Below, piece by piece: positions 21,310 through 31,959 of a DNA stretch of 64,000 nucleotides. The stretch is from the NCBI GenBank assembly GCA_030015575.1, contig CM057339.1, forward strand, positions 778,860,809 through 778,924,808, written 5' to 3'. The stretch is from Agapanthus africanus. Its lineage: Eukaryota > Streptophyta > Magnoliopsida > Asparagales > Amaryllidaceae. Position numbers and translations under genes: made by a program. Under the pieces are notes generated by a model, which saw nothing but the letters and a program-made list of their open reading frames with translations, had not been told where the DNA came from and did not search any database. Numbering within the stretch: position 1 is the first letter of the stretch; every line of letters begins with the position of its first letter.

Positions 21310-21833
21310 CCAGCTTCCCTTATAAGCTTGTTCATCTGTTCTTCGAACGACGGACTGGGCATTTTTGCTTCAGGAACTCTTTTTGGTTCAGGGTTAGCAT
21401 CCTCCCATTGAGTATCTCCCTCTTCATTGAAGTCACGTACGGCGCAGCAGTCGCGGAGTAGCTCCCGTTTCTTGGACCGAACATATCCAAGCCCGATTGT
21501 TTCCATTCTCCCGTTAGGCAATTTGCGCTGAGTCCCGGGAACGTTCCAGATCCTGTCATAGAACTTGGCTTTCCGAGCAGTTTGCTTAAAGGGCATACCT
21601 TGGCGCCTCAAAAGTCTTCTTAGTCCGTCCGTATAATATCTGGGTAGACGGATGGGCTGGAGTCTGTCAAGTGTAGGATCCGCACCATGCCAGATTTATT
21701 TCTCCACTTTAGTTTCCCCGGAGCGGTAGAATAGAATCGCCTTTTCGCCTGGGAGGGACATAGAATGTCTGCAGCTCTTCTACACTCTAGGTATCAAGCG
21801 CGTCCAGTTCTCTATGATGTTTGGGCGGAGTAG
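21310..21833 (-). pseudogene. Tat element A polyprotein fragment of unknown function
   Basis: In the minus frame from 21,611 to 21,310 a stretch containing QGMPFKQTARKAKFYDRIW, LPNGRMETIGLGYV and MNKLIREAG is open and runs in phase, across the Athila target duplication, into the linker at 7,117. Upstream (to about 21,770) further codons are legible but broken by stops. I do not recognise this domain. By position it lies between protease and the RT-side zinc knuckle. The expected protease active site (Asp-Gly/Thr-Ser) and the rest of protease are not here. AGCTCTTCTACAC occurs at 21,773 and again at 21,832, right at the C1 junction, suggesting a repaired break. Confidence 0.55.
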
Positions 21834-23914
21834 CTCTTCTACACGGCAGCACCCCGGCCGTCTGAACGAGGCCAAAATGCGGAAACGATACTTTTCTTTA
21901 ACTATTAAAACTGGCGCTACCACGTACTAAAAACCCGGATAGGGCCATTAACCTACACCTAGCTAACAAGAGAAAGGGTAGAGAGATATACCGAGCGATC
22001 CGTGTCCTTCGGTCTTCTCTTCGTCATCCCGATCTCCCCGCGGAATCTCCGGTCTTCACCTTCTCGTCGGAAGGGCACCACATCGCCGGGTTCTTTTACG
22101 GGCTCCCACCTCTGGACCGAGGCAACTCGGGCACGAAGTTGGCGAGCCGACGTGTCCAAGAATGCTGTAGGATATCTGTAGAACTCATGTCTCATGGGGT
22201 TGTAAGAAGTTGCCAATTTTGATGGAGGAATGAGATGAACTTTTTGAGATGGAGTTATAGGATTTTTGCAAGCCAAAAGAACAATTTTCCTACCTCAAAA
22301 ATTTGGGACAGACCCCTTCCAAGCTTGGCCGGCCATGCTTTTGTCAAGGGGAGTGAGAGAAAAGTCAAGGGGGGAAGCAATAATGCAAGCATAAGAAAAG
22401 TGTGATCATGAAGAAAGTCAACTCAATAATTATTCAACCCACTCCATCAACCATCATATCTCCAAAAGTCAAGCCATGATGACGCACAATCATGAAGCAA
22501 CCATGTGCCACTAAAAGTCTTGCCCATGCACAATTGCAAATAACCCCCTCCACCAAAATTCAGCTAAAGAAAGAAACAAAGGAAAATAGCCGAAACCGGA
22601 AAGCAAACTGGCAACTTCAAAAAACCGATCCCGTAATAAATTACAGGAAAAACCCGCGACTGTATATACATACCCGCATTTGTATTCCGACCGAATACAA
22701 ATGCAATGAGACAAAATCTACACTGTACAATACTAGGATTCAGCTTAAACCAAAGCCCGCTAGTATTATCCGTCCGATCATGATCTGTGCAATACCGCAC
22801 GTATATGATCGAACCCTGCCATATCTCCATACGGCCTCTACAGCGTTTCGCCCGAAACTTGAGAGACTGTCTGTGGGGGACTCTAAAGACTCGTCAATAC
22901 ATTGGCTGTAGATTTAACCACTACCACGTCAGAGGTATTAGCCATACGTAACGGGCTACCAGGTATTGACCAAAATGGACGTCGATGAGCGAACTCATCC
23001 TGACACCCTACTGAGCCTGTCAGTGACAATATCCATACAGTCTGGTCCGTTCGTCTATGAGCATCGCATAGCGGGCCTAGGGGGTTGGTAAAAGTCAGAC
23101 CCCCAAAAGCGGTACAAGTCGTGTCGGAGTGTAGCCCGGAACACCCTGAGATACTACTGGAATACCTACCAGTAAATCTCCTGCCTTGGCCAAGGACTTC
23201 GTGTAATGGCTCTCCTAGACACAGCGCGACCTCACCCCCAATACCGGGAGAGACGAACCCCTGCAGATCCGCTCATTGCCTCCATGTGGCTCGGGACTGT
23301 ACCCAACTAAAACCTGTTTGCATGACTCCTTTGAGCCGTGGTAGGGTAGTAATCAAAGTATAGTGGGAACTCACATGAGACAAATGACGATCTCAGGTCG
23401 ATGAACTAACCTGTACACATGTCACCAGGGAACTGCTATCTGACGTCAGGTATAAGACCAACTAGCATGTTCCCGGCGAGTCCTGTCCGGTGTACTCATA
23501 ACCCAATGAGCACCTGTATACATCTTAGGTGAACCAACTGACACCAGTGGCTTATGAGACCGGCCACCGCCCCTCATCGGGGTCTCGACTGTATACACTA
23601 GTCTACTCTGGAGTATCGATGCCCTGTCTCGAAAACTCCCACGACTAGGGACCTTTTAAGGATGTGCTTATAGACCCCAGCTCCCACGTATATCGCCATC
23701 ATACTGCTGGCCGTCAAGCAAGAATCCTAAGGGCTCTATCAACGCGCAATAGTGTCCTGTAAGGTCACCTAAAGCAGTACACGATGATAAAGATAAACCA
23801 GATAGCATATTATCATCTTGAGTAAGACTGTCCTACCGGCATAGGTCCTCCCTCAATCATTGCAATCACGTGCCTGTGATCCAATAATTGACTTTGAGGG
23901 CACTATATCCAACA
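21834..23914 (-). repeat. C1 3' LTR (left)
   Basis: About 2,081 bp; read on the minus strand it begins TGTTGGATATAGTGCCCTC at 23,914. The outer end stops in CCGTGTAGAAGAGCT instead of the family end GACTTACA. A 12-bp perfect hairpin (22,676-22,704) lies beside a TATA-like TATATACA (22,661-22,672). Confidence 0.85.
22676..22704 (-). promoter_or_regulatory. LTR hairpin beside the TATA region (C1)
   Basis: GCATTTGTATTC (22,676-22,687) and GAATACAAATGC (22,693-22,704) are perfect inverted repeats around CGACC. On the LTR strand a TATA-like run (22,661-22,672) follows at once. Equivalent hairpins are at 40,033-40,061, 27,599-27,627, 35,010-35,038, 60,544-60,562 and 48,804-48,821, always about 1.22-1.28 kb into the LTR. 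Confidence 0.75.
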
Positions 23915-26375
23915 ATCTCCCACTTGCACTCTAGGCTAATTATTGCGATGTCGCATACTCACAGCCCGTGTGATACCGAACACTCAACTCCTCTACTAAT
24001 CAGTCTCACAAAACCCGTTTGTGAAACTATTGCGTTCGAGGAATAGCCTCAGTGAGTGGACCCGCCCTAATGTTTCTTTCTATGTCTTTCTTTATCTCAA
24101 GTTCATGGAGAAAACCATCTCCCGAAATGAGCAATACCTGTCTTAGAATATGTCTGGATGTCTGATGGGACCTAGTTCGCAAATGAACTCCAAATCCAAA
24201 CTTCTTAGACTGTATCGTCAACTGAAACCAATCAGTATCCTGCGCCATGCCTCCCTCAGTATCCGCTTGGACCACCTGTCCAAAATACTGCCCCTCGTCA
24301 GAGGGAAAATTATAACTCTGACAGTCACTCTGTCATCCAGGTCACCTTGGAAGCCTGGAATGATAACTGTCTCCCGAATGAGACTGTCGTTATCATATCC
24401 CTAGAACATCCACTTATGTTCTAAAACTGCTTCCGAACGTTTCTCCAGGATACGATTAATATCAACTTATTGCATCTAGTGCAAAAACAACATCTGGTGC
24501 GGTACTTGACATTTCATGATTGATTCAATTGGATAAGCAAGTGATCTGCCAATCATGCACATCCCTCTCCCCTTTAGTCTGTAAGACACCTTTAGAGAGG
24601 GTGACTCCATCACCTGCAGGTTCACTACCGTGCCAGGAGTCGTCCATTCTAAAACACCTTTAGAATGCTGTCTAAGTACCCAGATTGGGAAACTACCCAA
24701 ATCTAGATCTAAAACCATAGATCTAGTAACCTGAATGTCTGATATAAGTCCTATGTGGAGAAACCACTGTGTGACAACCAAAGTATAACCGACCATAGTA
24801 TAGGAATTTCACTTCCTACTCTGTGTATGTCATTCAAATACCAGGACATCACACCCTACTACCTTCTTAACAGATCCATCCCCTATTCTGATGAAGTCAA
24901 ACCTATGACTGTCACATCAGAAATAGATGATCTATCTCCGCTACATCTGCTTTAGTCTCTTAATAGACATAAGCCACTTGTCCACCAATGCTTCCGCTGC
25001 TCCCACTGACTACGACAACCCTCTGGCAGAATCATATACACGTGCACTTCTAAAGCTTGTTTAGAACGACGCTATACTCATCCTCCTGCCGGGTCTCACA
25101 GTCTCGAACAACAACAATGGCAAGTCTGGGTAAACAAGAACCTCCTTGTTACCGTCTTTGAGCATACTGAAGTACCTCTCGAGTGCCTGAGGTTACCCAC
25201 CATATCTGCGGAGTGGCTAATGGAATGTCAAACCAGATTGAATCTTTAAGTTCTTATCAAATTTTCAGTAATCGTTTGTGGTTCTGGAATCACTTCCAGT
25301 TCTACCATACTCCCACTACTGTTTTCTGAAAAAATCCATTTTTATTAAAACTGTGGTGAGTCAAGAACAATATCACTATTGATCTTCCAGATGGTAGAAA
25401 GTCAACCCTCGTCATAGCCCGAGTCAACCCACAAACAGCCATTACAGAAACGTGCATTGAGTTATCCAGAGTCTGGTTTTAAGCATAAGCTGGATAACTC
25501 CCCGTACCTTAATATCGTTAAGATATGAACCGTTCTATATCCAATATAGAAACAAAAACACTGATTTAATTGAACCAGATTCAAATCATGCAACTGTCTC
25601 CAGTGCATGTCAACTAAATGGAAGGATGCCGATCAGCGTTACTCAACTTAGGAATGCTTCCAATTATGAGTAACCTGAAAGAGAAGCAAGTTCTCTTAAT
25701 CATTACTATCAACTGAATACCATACACAAGTATCTACATCTTCGATCACCTTGAAGAATCTCGATACTTGCAATACCTGGTTCTCTACTTTAATCTTATA
25801 CCTATAACTTCTCAAAACTTGGACCTTGTGTTTCTACGAAACACATGTCTAAGAACCAGAGAAGTCACAAGTAAACAGAATACAGTACGAGTACCAACCC
25901 CTCTGTCCTAATGGATACTGGACAACATACAATACTCTGTATAAGTCCCTTGAGTTTAATAACTCATTCCCTGTGTATCGTAGGTTGAAAACTGTACTTA
26001 TGGTTAAGAAGAATTACACCGCTGTTTAATACTCCTTACCTAACCATCCACTGATATAGGTAAATGTCATGGACATAATTTCAAAAAGGTATATCTCACT
26101 CTATAAAAATAGACGTACATATATATCAATTTGAAATTGGTGCATAACAACGGATATTCAGAACCAAATATTTGCCGTCCGGCAAACTACCCAGGTGATT
26201 TCCTCAAATATCACCAATTACTACGAATTGCGATATAATGAGGATGATCACCTAATTCCCAATAACTTACTCCCACTCATCATCTGTAAAACCATACAGA
26301 TGTGAGAATCATACCTGGTAAATACATACCCTGGAGTAAGGACTAATTGGGAAATCAGTTTTCTTTTAACAGTAC
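23915..26375 (-). pseudogene. C1 eroded pol relic, 3' part (RT/RNase H)
   Basis: No frame is open for long. Nucleotide similarity to C2 (31,960-33,787) is high throughout. Through C2 it matches D pol in the RT and RNase H parts; for example TGTCTGGATGTCTGATGGGACC at about 24,150 (minus sense) matches D RNase H near 50,230. The polypurine tract GCAAGTGGGAGATT is at 23,915-23,928. Confidence 0.65.
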
Positions 26376-28490
26376 TGTTGGATATAGTGTCCTCAAAGTC
26401 AATTATTGGATCGCAGGTACGTGATTGCAATGATTGCGGAGGACCTATACCGGTAGGACATTCTTACTCAAGATGATAGTATGCTATCTGGTTTGCCTTT
26501 ATCAGTCGTGTATAGGTTCAGGTGACTGATCACGATTACACTTTGATAGAGCCCTTAGGATCTTGCTTGACTACCAATAGTATGAGGGCGATCATATAAG
26601 TGAGAGTTGGGTGGTCTATAAGCATATCCTTAATTGTGGTCCCTAGTCGTGGGAGTTTCGAGACAGGGCATCGATACTCCGGAGTAGACTAGTGTATACA
26701 GTCAAGACCCCGACGAGGGGCGGTGGCCGGTCTCACAAGCCACTGGTGTCAGTTGGATCACCTAAGATGTATACAGGTGCTCATTGGGTTATGAGTACAC
26801 CGGACAGGACTCGCCGGGAATCTGCTAGTTGGTATTATACATATCGTCAGATAGCAGTTCCCTGGTGACATGTGTACATGTTAGTTCATCGACCTGAGGT
26901 CGTCATTTGTCTCGTGTGAGTTCCCACTGTGCTTTGATTTCTACCCTACCACGGCTCAAAGGAGTCGTGCAAACAGGTAGTTTTTGGGTACAGTCCCGAG
27001 CCACATGGAGGCACGTGAGCGGATCGGCAGGGGATTCGTCTCTCCCGGTATTGGGGGTAGAGGTCGCGCTGTGTCTAGGAAAGCCATTACACCAAGTCCT
27101 TGGCCAAGGCAGGTGAGATTTACTGGTAGGTACTCCAGTAGTATCTCAGGGTGTTCAGGGCTTGTCTCCGACACGACTTATACAGCTATTGGGGGTCTGA
27201 CGTTACTAGCCCCCTAGGCCGGATATGCGATACTCATAGACGAACGGACCGGACTGTATATACATTGTCACTGTTAGGCTCAGTAGGGTTTCTGGATGAG
27301 TTCGCTCATCAGCCTCTCTTGAGGTCAGTCCATGGGCAGCCGTTACGCATAGCTAGTGCCGCTGATGGTTTGTGGTTAAACCCACTGCCAGGGTACTGAC
27401 GAGTCATTAGAGTTCCCCACAGACAGTTTCCCAAGTTCGGGCGAAACGTTGTAGAGGCCGTATGGTTTTATGGCAAGGTTCGGAAAATGCACGTGCGTTT
27501 ACGCACGTGTTATTTTTCGGGCAGATAATACTGGTGGGCTTTAGTTTAAGCCGGATCCATGTATTATACAGAGTAGATATAATATCTTTGTCTCAGTTGC
27601 ATTTGTATTCGGTCGTAATACAAATGCGGGTATATTTATACAGTTACGGGGTTATCCTGAAATTCGTTTCGGGATCACTTTTGGAAGTTGCTAGATTCCA
27701 GTTTTCTATCAGCCGTATTTAACATTTGGTTAAATACGGATTTATCTTTTCTTGGGTGAGTCATGGTTCTAGAAGTTTCTAGATGATGAGAGGAAGATTC
27801 TTGGAAGGTGACTAAGTTAGTGATTCATGGTTTGCATTAAATGAATGGTGAGGTGTTATTATGTATCACCATTTTCATTAATGCATTTTTGTAAAGCTTA
27901 AGATATTTTCTCTTGATATTTTTGTGAGAAGCTTTTTATGGTCACCACTTGCTCCTACCATCACCCCCCTCCTCTTATATGGCCGGCCCCTCCCCTCACT
28001 CTCACACTCTCACTTGATTTGGAAAAAAGATTATGATAGTTTCGGTGTATGGAATTTCACAGCTCATTTCATTCCATTACCCGATTCCCACGGCAACTTC
28101 ATTAACCGTTCGTCCATGGCTTTGGACGAAGCGAGACAAAGTATTCCACTCATTCTCTACATCAACCTTGGTCATCTCTTCTAGCAAACTTGATGACCGA
28201 GTTGCCTCGAGTCAGAGGCGGGAGCCCGTTTAAAGATCCGACGATGTGGTGCCACCTTGACGAGGAGATCAGAGATCGATGAGATCGGAGCAGCCACAAC
28301 GGAGCGTGGGATGATGGTTAAAGAACGAAGGACTCGGGTCGTTCGGTATAACCTTTCTTCCCTCTTTGTAGATTGTTAGTTTAGCATTAATGGCAGATCC
28401 GGGTTATAGTATGCGATAGCGCCAGTTATAAATGTTTTTGTTCCGCATTTGGCGTCTGAAAGACAGCCGGGGCGCTACCGTAGACTTACA
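26376..28490 (+). repeat. C2 5' LTR
   Basis: Starts TGTTGGATATAGTG and ends CCGTAGACTTACA. Hairpin 27,599-27,627, then TATATTTATA at 27,631-27,640 as probable TATA box, giving U3 of about 1.28 kb and R-U5 of about 0.83 kb. Open frames such as 26,907-27,399 recur in every copy but shift freely and are not genes. Confidence 0.9.
27631..27640 (+). promoter_or_regulatory. Probable TATA box of C2 LTR
   Basis: TATATTTATA directly downstream of the 27,599-27,627 hairpin. C1 and C3 have TATATACA-type runs at the same place; D has a weaker GTGTATGCA. Assignment rests on position and conservation. Confidence 0.5.
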
Positions 28491-28502
28491 TGGTATCAAA
28501 GC
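28491..28502 (+). promoter_or_regulatory. C2 primer binding site (initiator tRNA-Met type)
   Basis: TGGTATCAAAGC follows the LTR with no gap. The family form, seen in C1, C3 and D, is TGGTATCAGAGC, complementary to the initiator tRNA-Met 3' end; one G-to-A change here. Confidence 0.85.
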
Positions 28503-28663
28503 CACGCCATTAAGCTTTACTAACTTGTGCTAACGCGTTTAAAAGATCGATCGAACGGATTTTCAAAAACTACAATTTTCAAGTCTAAAGTTTCTGTTGA
28601 ATTTAAATCTGGTCTAAAATTTATTTTGAGCATCTCAGAAAATCAAGCAGGCTTTTTAAAGAA

Positions 28664-28782
28664 CACAGAAGAAATTCGACCCACTGATCCGACCGTACGG
28701 CTGCGGAACCGCCGCCAAAGCCATGCTTTGGCCGCGGAACCGCGGCCATCTAGGTGAATCAGTGGGCCATCTTTCTTCTGTG
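28664..28782 (+). ncRNA. Putative leader stem-loop with paired CCGCGG palindromes (C2)
   Basis: Outer arms 28,664-28,688 and 28,758-28,782 pair at 20 of 25 positions (CACAGAAGAAA and CCCACTGAT ends are perfect). Inside are two GC-rich units, about 28,699-28,716 and 28,730-28,747 (GGCCGCGGAACCGCGGCC), separated by 13 bases AAAGCCATGCTTT. It starts about 160 nt after the primer site, as in C1, C3 and D. Confidence 0.65.
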
Positions 28783-30769
28783 GATTCTACTTGGGAAATT
28801 GTGGTTTCTGGAACTGTTCATTTGGGCCCAGTATTTTTTACTGTACAGCAGATATGCGTGGGGCCCACTACGGGAAATTTAGTCGATCGAAATTTAAATG
28901 TGTTAGTTTACAGTACTTACATTATATCTCCGACCGGGAATGTCATTTGATCGGTAAACCGCGTCTGATTGCTATAGTTCTTTTAGACGGGTTTGCGAAC
29001 GTGACATTCGCGTTGATGTTCTGTGTTGTGCTGTTATGTTGCGGATTTGTCGTGGTGGATAGCAGTGTGCAATGGTAGTGCAGTTTGGATTTATTTGTAC
29101 ATTTGATATTGCGGGGCGAGCGTCCAACTTGTGGACTGCCGTCACTGCCTGTTGTATAATATTCTTTTGGGGCACGACCAGGTTGCAGTCGATGTACCTG
29201 TTGTACTATTTTTCATTACTGTACTAGGTTTTACCCCGCGACGGAGTGCACGGATAGCCGGGTTCTGAGGGGCAACGGGTCCGCATCTCATGGCTTTGAG
29301 AGGCAGAGGGGCCCCACTCTAGAATTGGCAGACTATTCGCCGCACTCGTAGGGGGTACAGGTTGACCCAAGGAGGGGTGCCCAAGATTACTGGATTCCGT
29401 GAAGTGCCGGGTGGTCCATTCACTATGCTGTAGGGGGCTGCCTCGCTTCAGGTTTTGGCAGGTAACTTGCCGCACCCGTAGGGGTCTAGGTTTCATTGTA
29501 CAGGCTATCCACACGACAAGGGAACGTCGGGTTTCAGCAGCGGCTCTGTGAAACCCGGGGATCCCAGATTATCTGTATTGTTCTGTGATGCTTATTACTT
29601 TTCTGTAATGTTGCATTTTATCACGCCTGGAGCGATTATTGTATATTGGTTTATATACTATTAGATGTTGTATATGTTTTACATCCGCGCTAGTTCAGTC
29701 CCCGCTCTGTCGTTAGTTAAGTAACCTAACGAGTGATGACGGGACCCAGTGACGAATGCGGATGGCATATACGTACATTTTATTTTCGTTCTTTTATGGT
29801 GTGATTATTGATGGGACTGCGTTGATTCTGATCAATGCAAAGTAAAACAAACTTGTTTGGATGTTGATGGAACAATTTAAAAAAGTGTTATTACAAAGAT
29901 GTTTCCTTTTGTTTTGCACAGTGGTATTCGGTTGGAATATCCTGCACCTCATTCGACGGGGCAAGGGCCGATATCCCTTCACCGGGACTGACCCCTTGGG
30001 TATAAGTTTGCGTCAGGGTAATAACTTCACTATAGTCGATTACATGTTGCTTTGCATCGCGGTATTCAGTGGAATATCCTGCACCTCATTCCACGAGGAA
30101 AGAGCCGAGATCCCTTCACCGGGAGTGACCTCTTTAGCAAAGGTTTTCGCCACTATACTTTTATAAAAAACTATCAGGTTCCTTCAACGAGATCAAGTTC
30201 ATTACGTTAAAGGTTTTTCGCCAAAAACCAGCCGTAGCCCTCCGTCATTTCATATGAATGGTCAGTAGTATTCGAGCTATGTTGGTCTGGCCCTTAGCTA
30301 TGACATAGTGATTGGTAGCTGTTAGGGTGTTCATATGTTGCATAGATAGATGCGTTGGTTTGGGACAGTCGTACAGCCTTGTTGGCCCTTAGTCAAGGGC
30401 GAGTACGGGTGGGTTCAAATTAACAAGATAATGATGGAAAGAACTTGACATGCGACTTATGATGGGTTGGCCCTTAGTCACGATCATAAGAGCATGGGGT
30501 AAAAATTCATATCGGGAGTTTCTAAAGAAACTGAAACTTGCCAGGCATGCGCACACCTTCTGGAGTGTGATAACGCGAGTGGACTCCGTCACGTTATCAT
30601 GCGATGAGAGTTGGATCCCGATTCCCACTGATGAGTTGGTTTACTCTTCGGGTGATCCCGATTAATTCTTCTTTCAGGTTTGGGGGAGAATTTGACAGGA
30701 CAGTGGGAGGTTTCCGGATTAGATAAAGTGATAACCATTCTGATCTAGGTTAGAGTGCACGCAGAGTGT

Positions 30770-30795
30770 TTCTTTTCTCTCTCTCTCTTTGGCAG
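30770..30795 (+). promoter_or_regulatory. Candidate 3' splice site before the gag position (C2)
   Basis: TTTCTTTTCTCTCTCTCTCTTTGGCAG then CGACC. The same polypyrimidine tract plus AG and CGACC occurs in C1 (CAG at 36,885-36,887, minus), D (54,014-54,016, minus) and, as AAG, in C3 (63,646-63,648). In D the gag ATG is 13 nt further on. BARE-type Copia elements are known to splice their RNA; use of this site here is inferred. Confidence 0.55.
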
Positions 30796-30889
30796 CGACC
30801 TTTGACCGACCCTAGACTATGACTCAGTGACCAAGTTAACCGAACCTTCTTAAAATACTGGCTTTTGGATTGTCTATGTTGCATAAGTC

Positions 30890-31510
30890 ATTGCCACTCC
30901 TTCTTTTACCCTTTGCATTTCTCAGAACACCCGTATTACTACGGACATCCACTTCCATTGGATAGATCCATCGTATGGTTATATACGAACTCGAAGGGAC
31001 TCCTTCGAGGATGGATCAAGGTTCAGGAGAAATAGAATTGGTTTATTCAGTTGTCTTTTATTATCACCTTCTCTCAGGTTGCGAGGGCTCCTTGGTTTAG
31101 GAGAGTACACCTATTACGCTTATTGGATAGTCTTATTCCAAACCATAGGCAGGTGCCGAACGGTAGGGAATGAAGAAAACCAATTAGCCTAAGGAGGGTG
31201 TACAGAAGGTAATATGTAAAGACAAAATAAAGGGATTAGAAAGAGGGCAAAGTAAATTGCGACTGTTATCATTCACGACCAAACCGCGTAATTCATCGCC
31301 ACTCCTATTTCACCTTTAGAAGAATAAGGTATTATTCAGTTGTCTTTTATCATCACCTTCTCTCAGTTGCGAGTACTCCTTGGTTTAGGAGGGTCCACCT
31401 ATTATGCTTACTGGATAGTCTTCTTCTAAACCATAGGCTGGTGTCGAACGGTAGGGAAGGAAGAAAACCATTTAGCCTAACTATGGTGTACAGAAGGTAA
31501 CGACTAAAGA
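30890..31510 (+). repeat. Diverged tandem duplication where gag would be (C2)
   Basis: Two related copies, about 30,890-31,230 and 31,290-31,510, share GCCACTCCT, TTATTCAGTTGTCTTTTAT, ACCTTCTCTCAG, CTCCTTGGTTTAGGAG, GGATAGTCTT and AACCATAGGC. The same pair is in C1 (about 36,010-36,400 and 36,430-36,830, minus). No gag homology is visible, so gag has been lost or replaced in this family. Confidence 0.65.
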
Positions 31511-31959
31511 CAAATAAAGGGATTTGGAGAGATGGCAAAGAAATATACGGTTAAAGTCATGAATTGGATTATGGAAGAGGCATTACTATGATTACCAGGA
31601 TACCCCTACGAAACATTTTCATGTTTCAGTGCATTGTTAATGAAAAACTGTTTTCTCGATTAGATACTTACTCCAGGGTGTGTATTCACCAGGTTTCATT
31701 CTCATATTTGTATGGTTTTACAGATGATGAGTGGGAGGAAGTTATTGGGAATTAGGTGATCATTGGTGATATTTGAGGAAATCGCCAAGGTACAGTTTTC
31801 AACCTACGCCGCACAGGTTTTGAGTTATTCAACTCAGCGGACTTATACAGAGTATTGTATGTTGTCCAGTGTCCATCAGGACAAAGGGGTAGGTCCTCGT
31901 ACTATGTTCTGTTTACTTATGACTTCTCTAGTTTTTAGACAAGTGTTTCGTAGAAATAC

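Larger units (their letters stand above)
28503..30795 (+). other. C2 long leader (non-coding)
   Basis: About 2.3 kb shared with C1 and C3 and, in part, D. It contains the stem-loop at 28,664-28,782; GC-rich stretches around 29,200-29,560; a ~137-bp tandem duplication (GTATTCGGTTGGAATATCCTGC at about 29,924 and again near 30,061); three copies of a TTGGCC-type motif (30,284-30,480); and the hairpin AGTTTC-TAAA-GAAACT near 30,519-30,534. It ends at a pyrimidine-rich tract and CAG (30,793-30,795). Short frames inside are not conserved between copies. Confidence 0.7.

Noticed and set aside
26907-27399. Recurrent open frames in Copia LTRs (also 34,319, 13,470, 23,085, 40,479, 49,204)
   Set aside because: They lie in LTRs on either strand, with lengths that change between copies; LTR conservation explains them.
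28664-28782. MITE insertion as the source of the leader stem-loops
   Set aside because: Copies of one MITE family would share terminal repeat sequence; here arm sequences differ between related elements at the same position while staying complementary.
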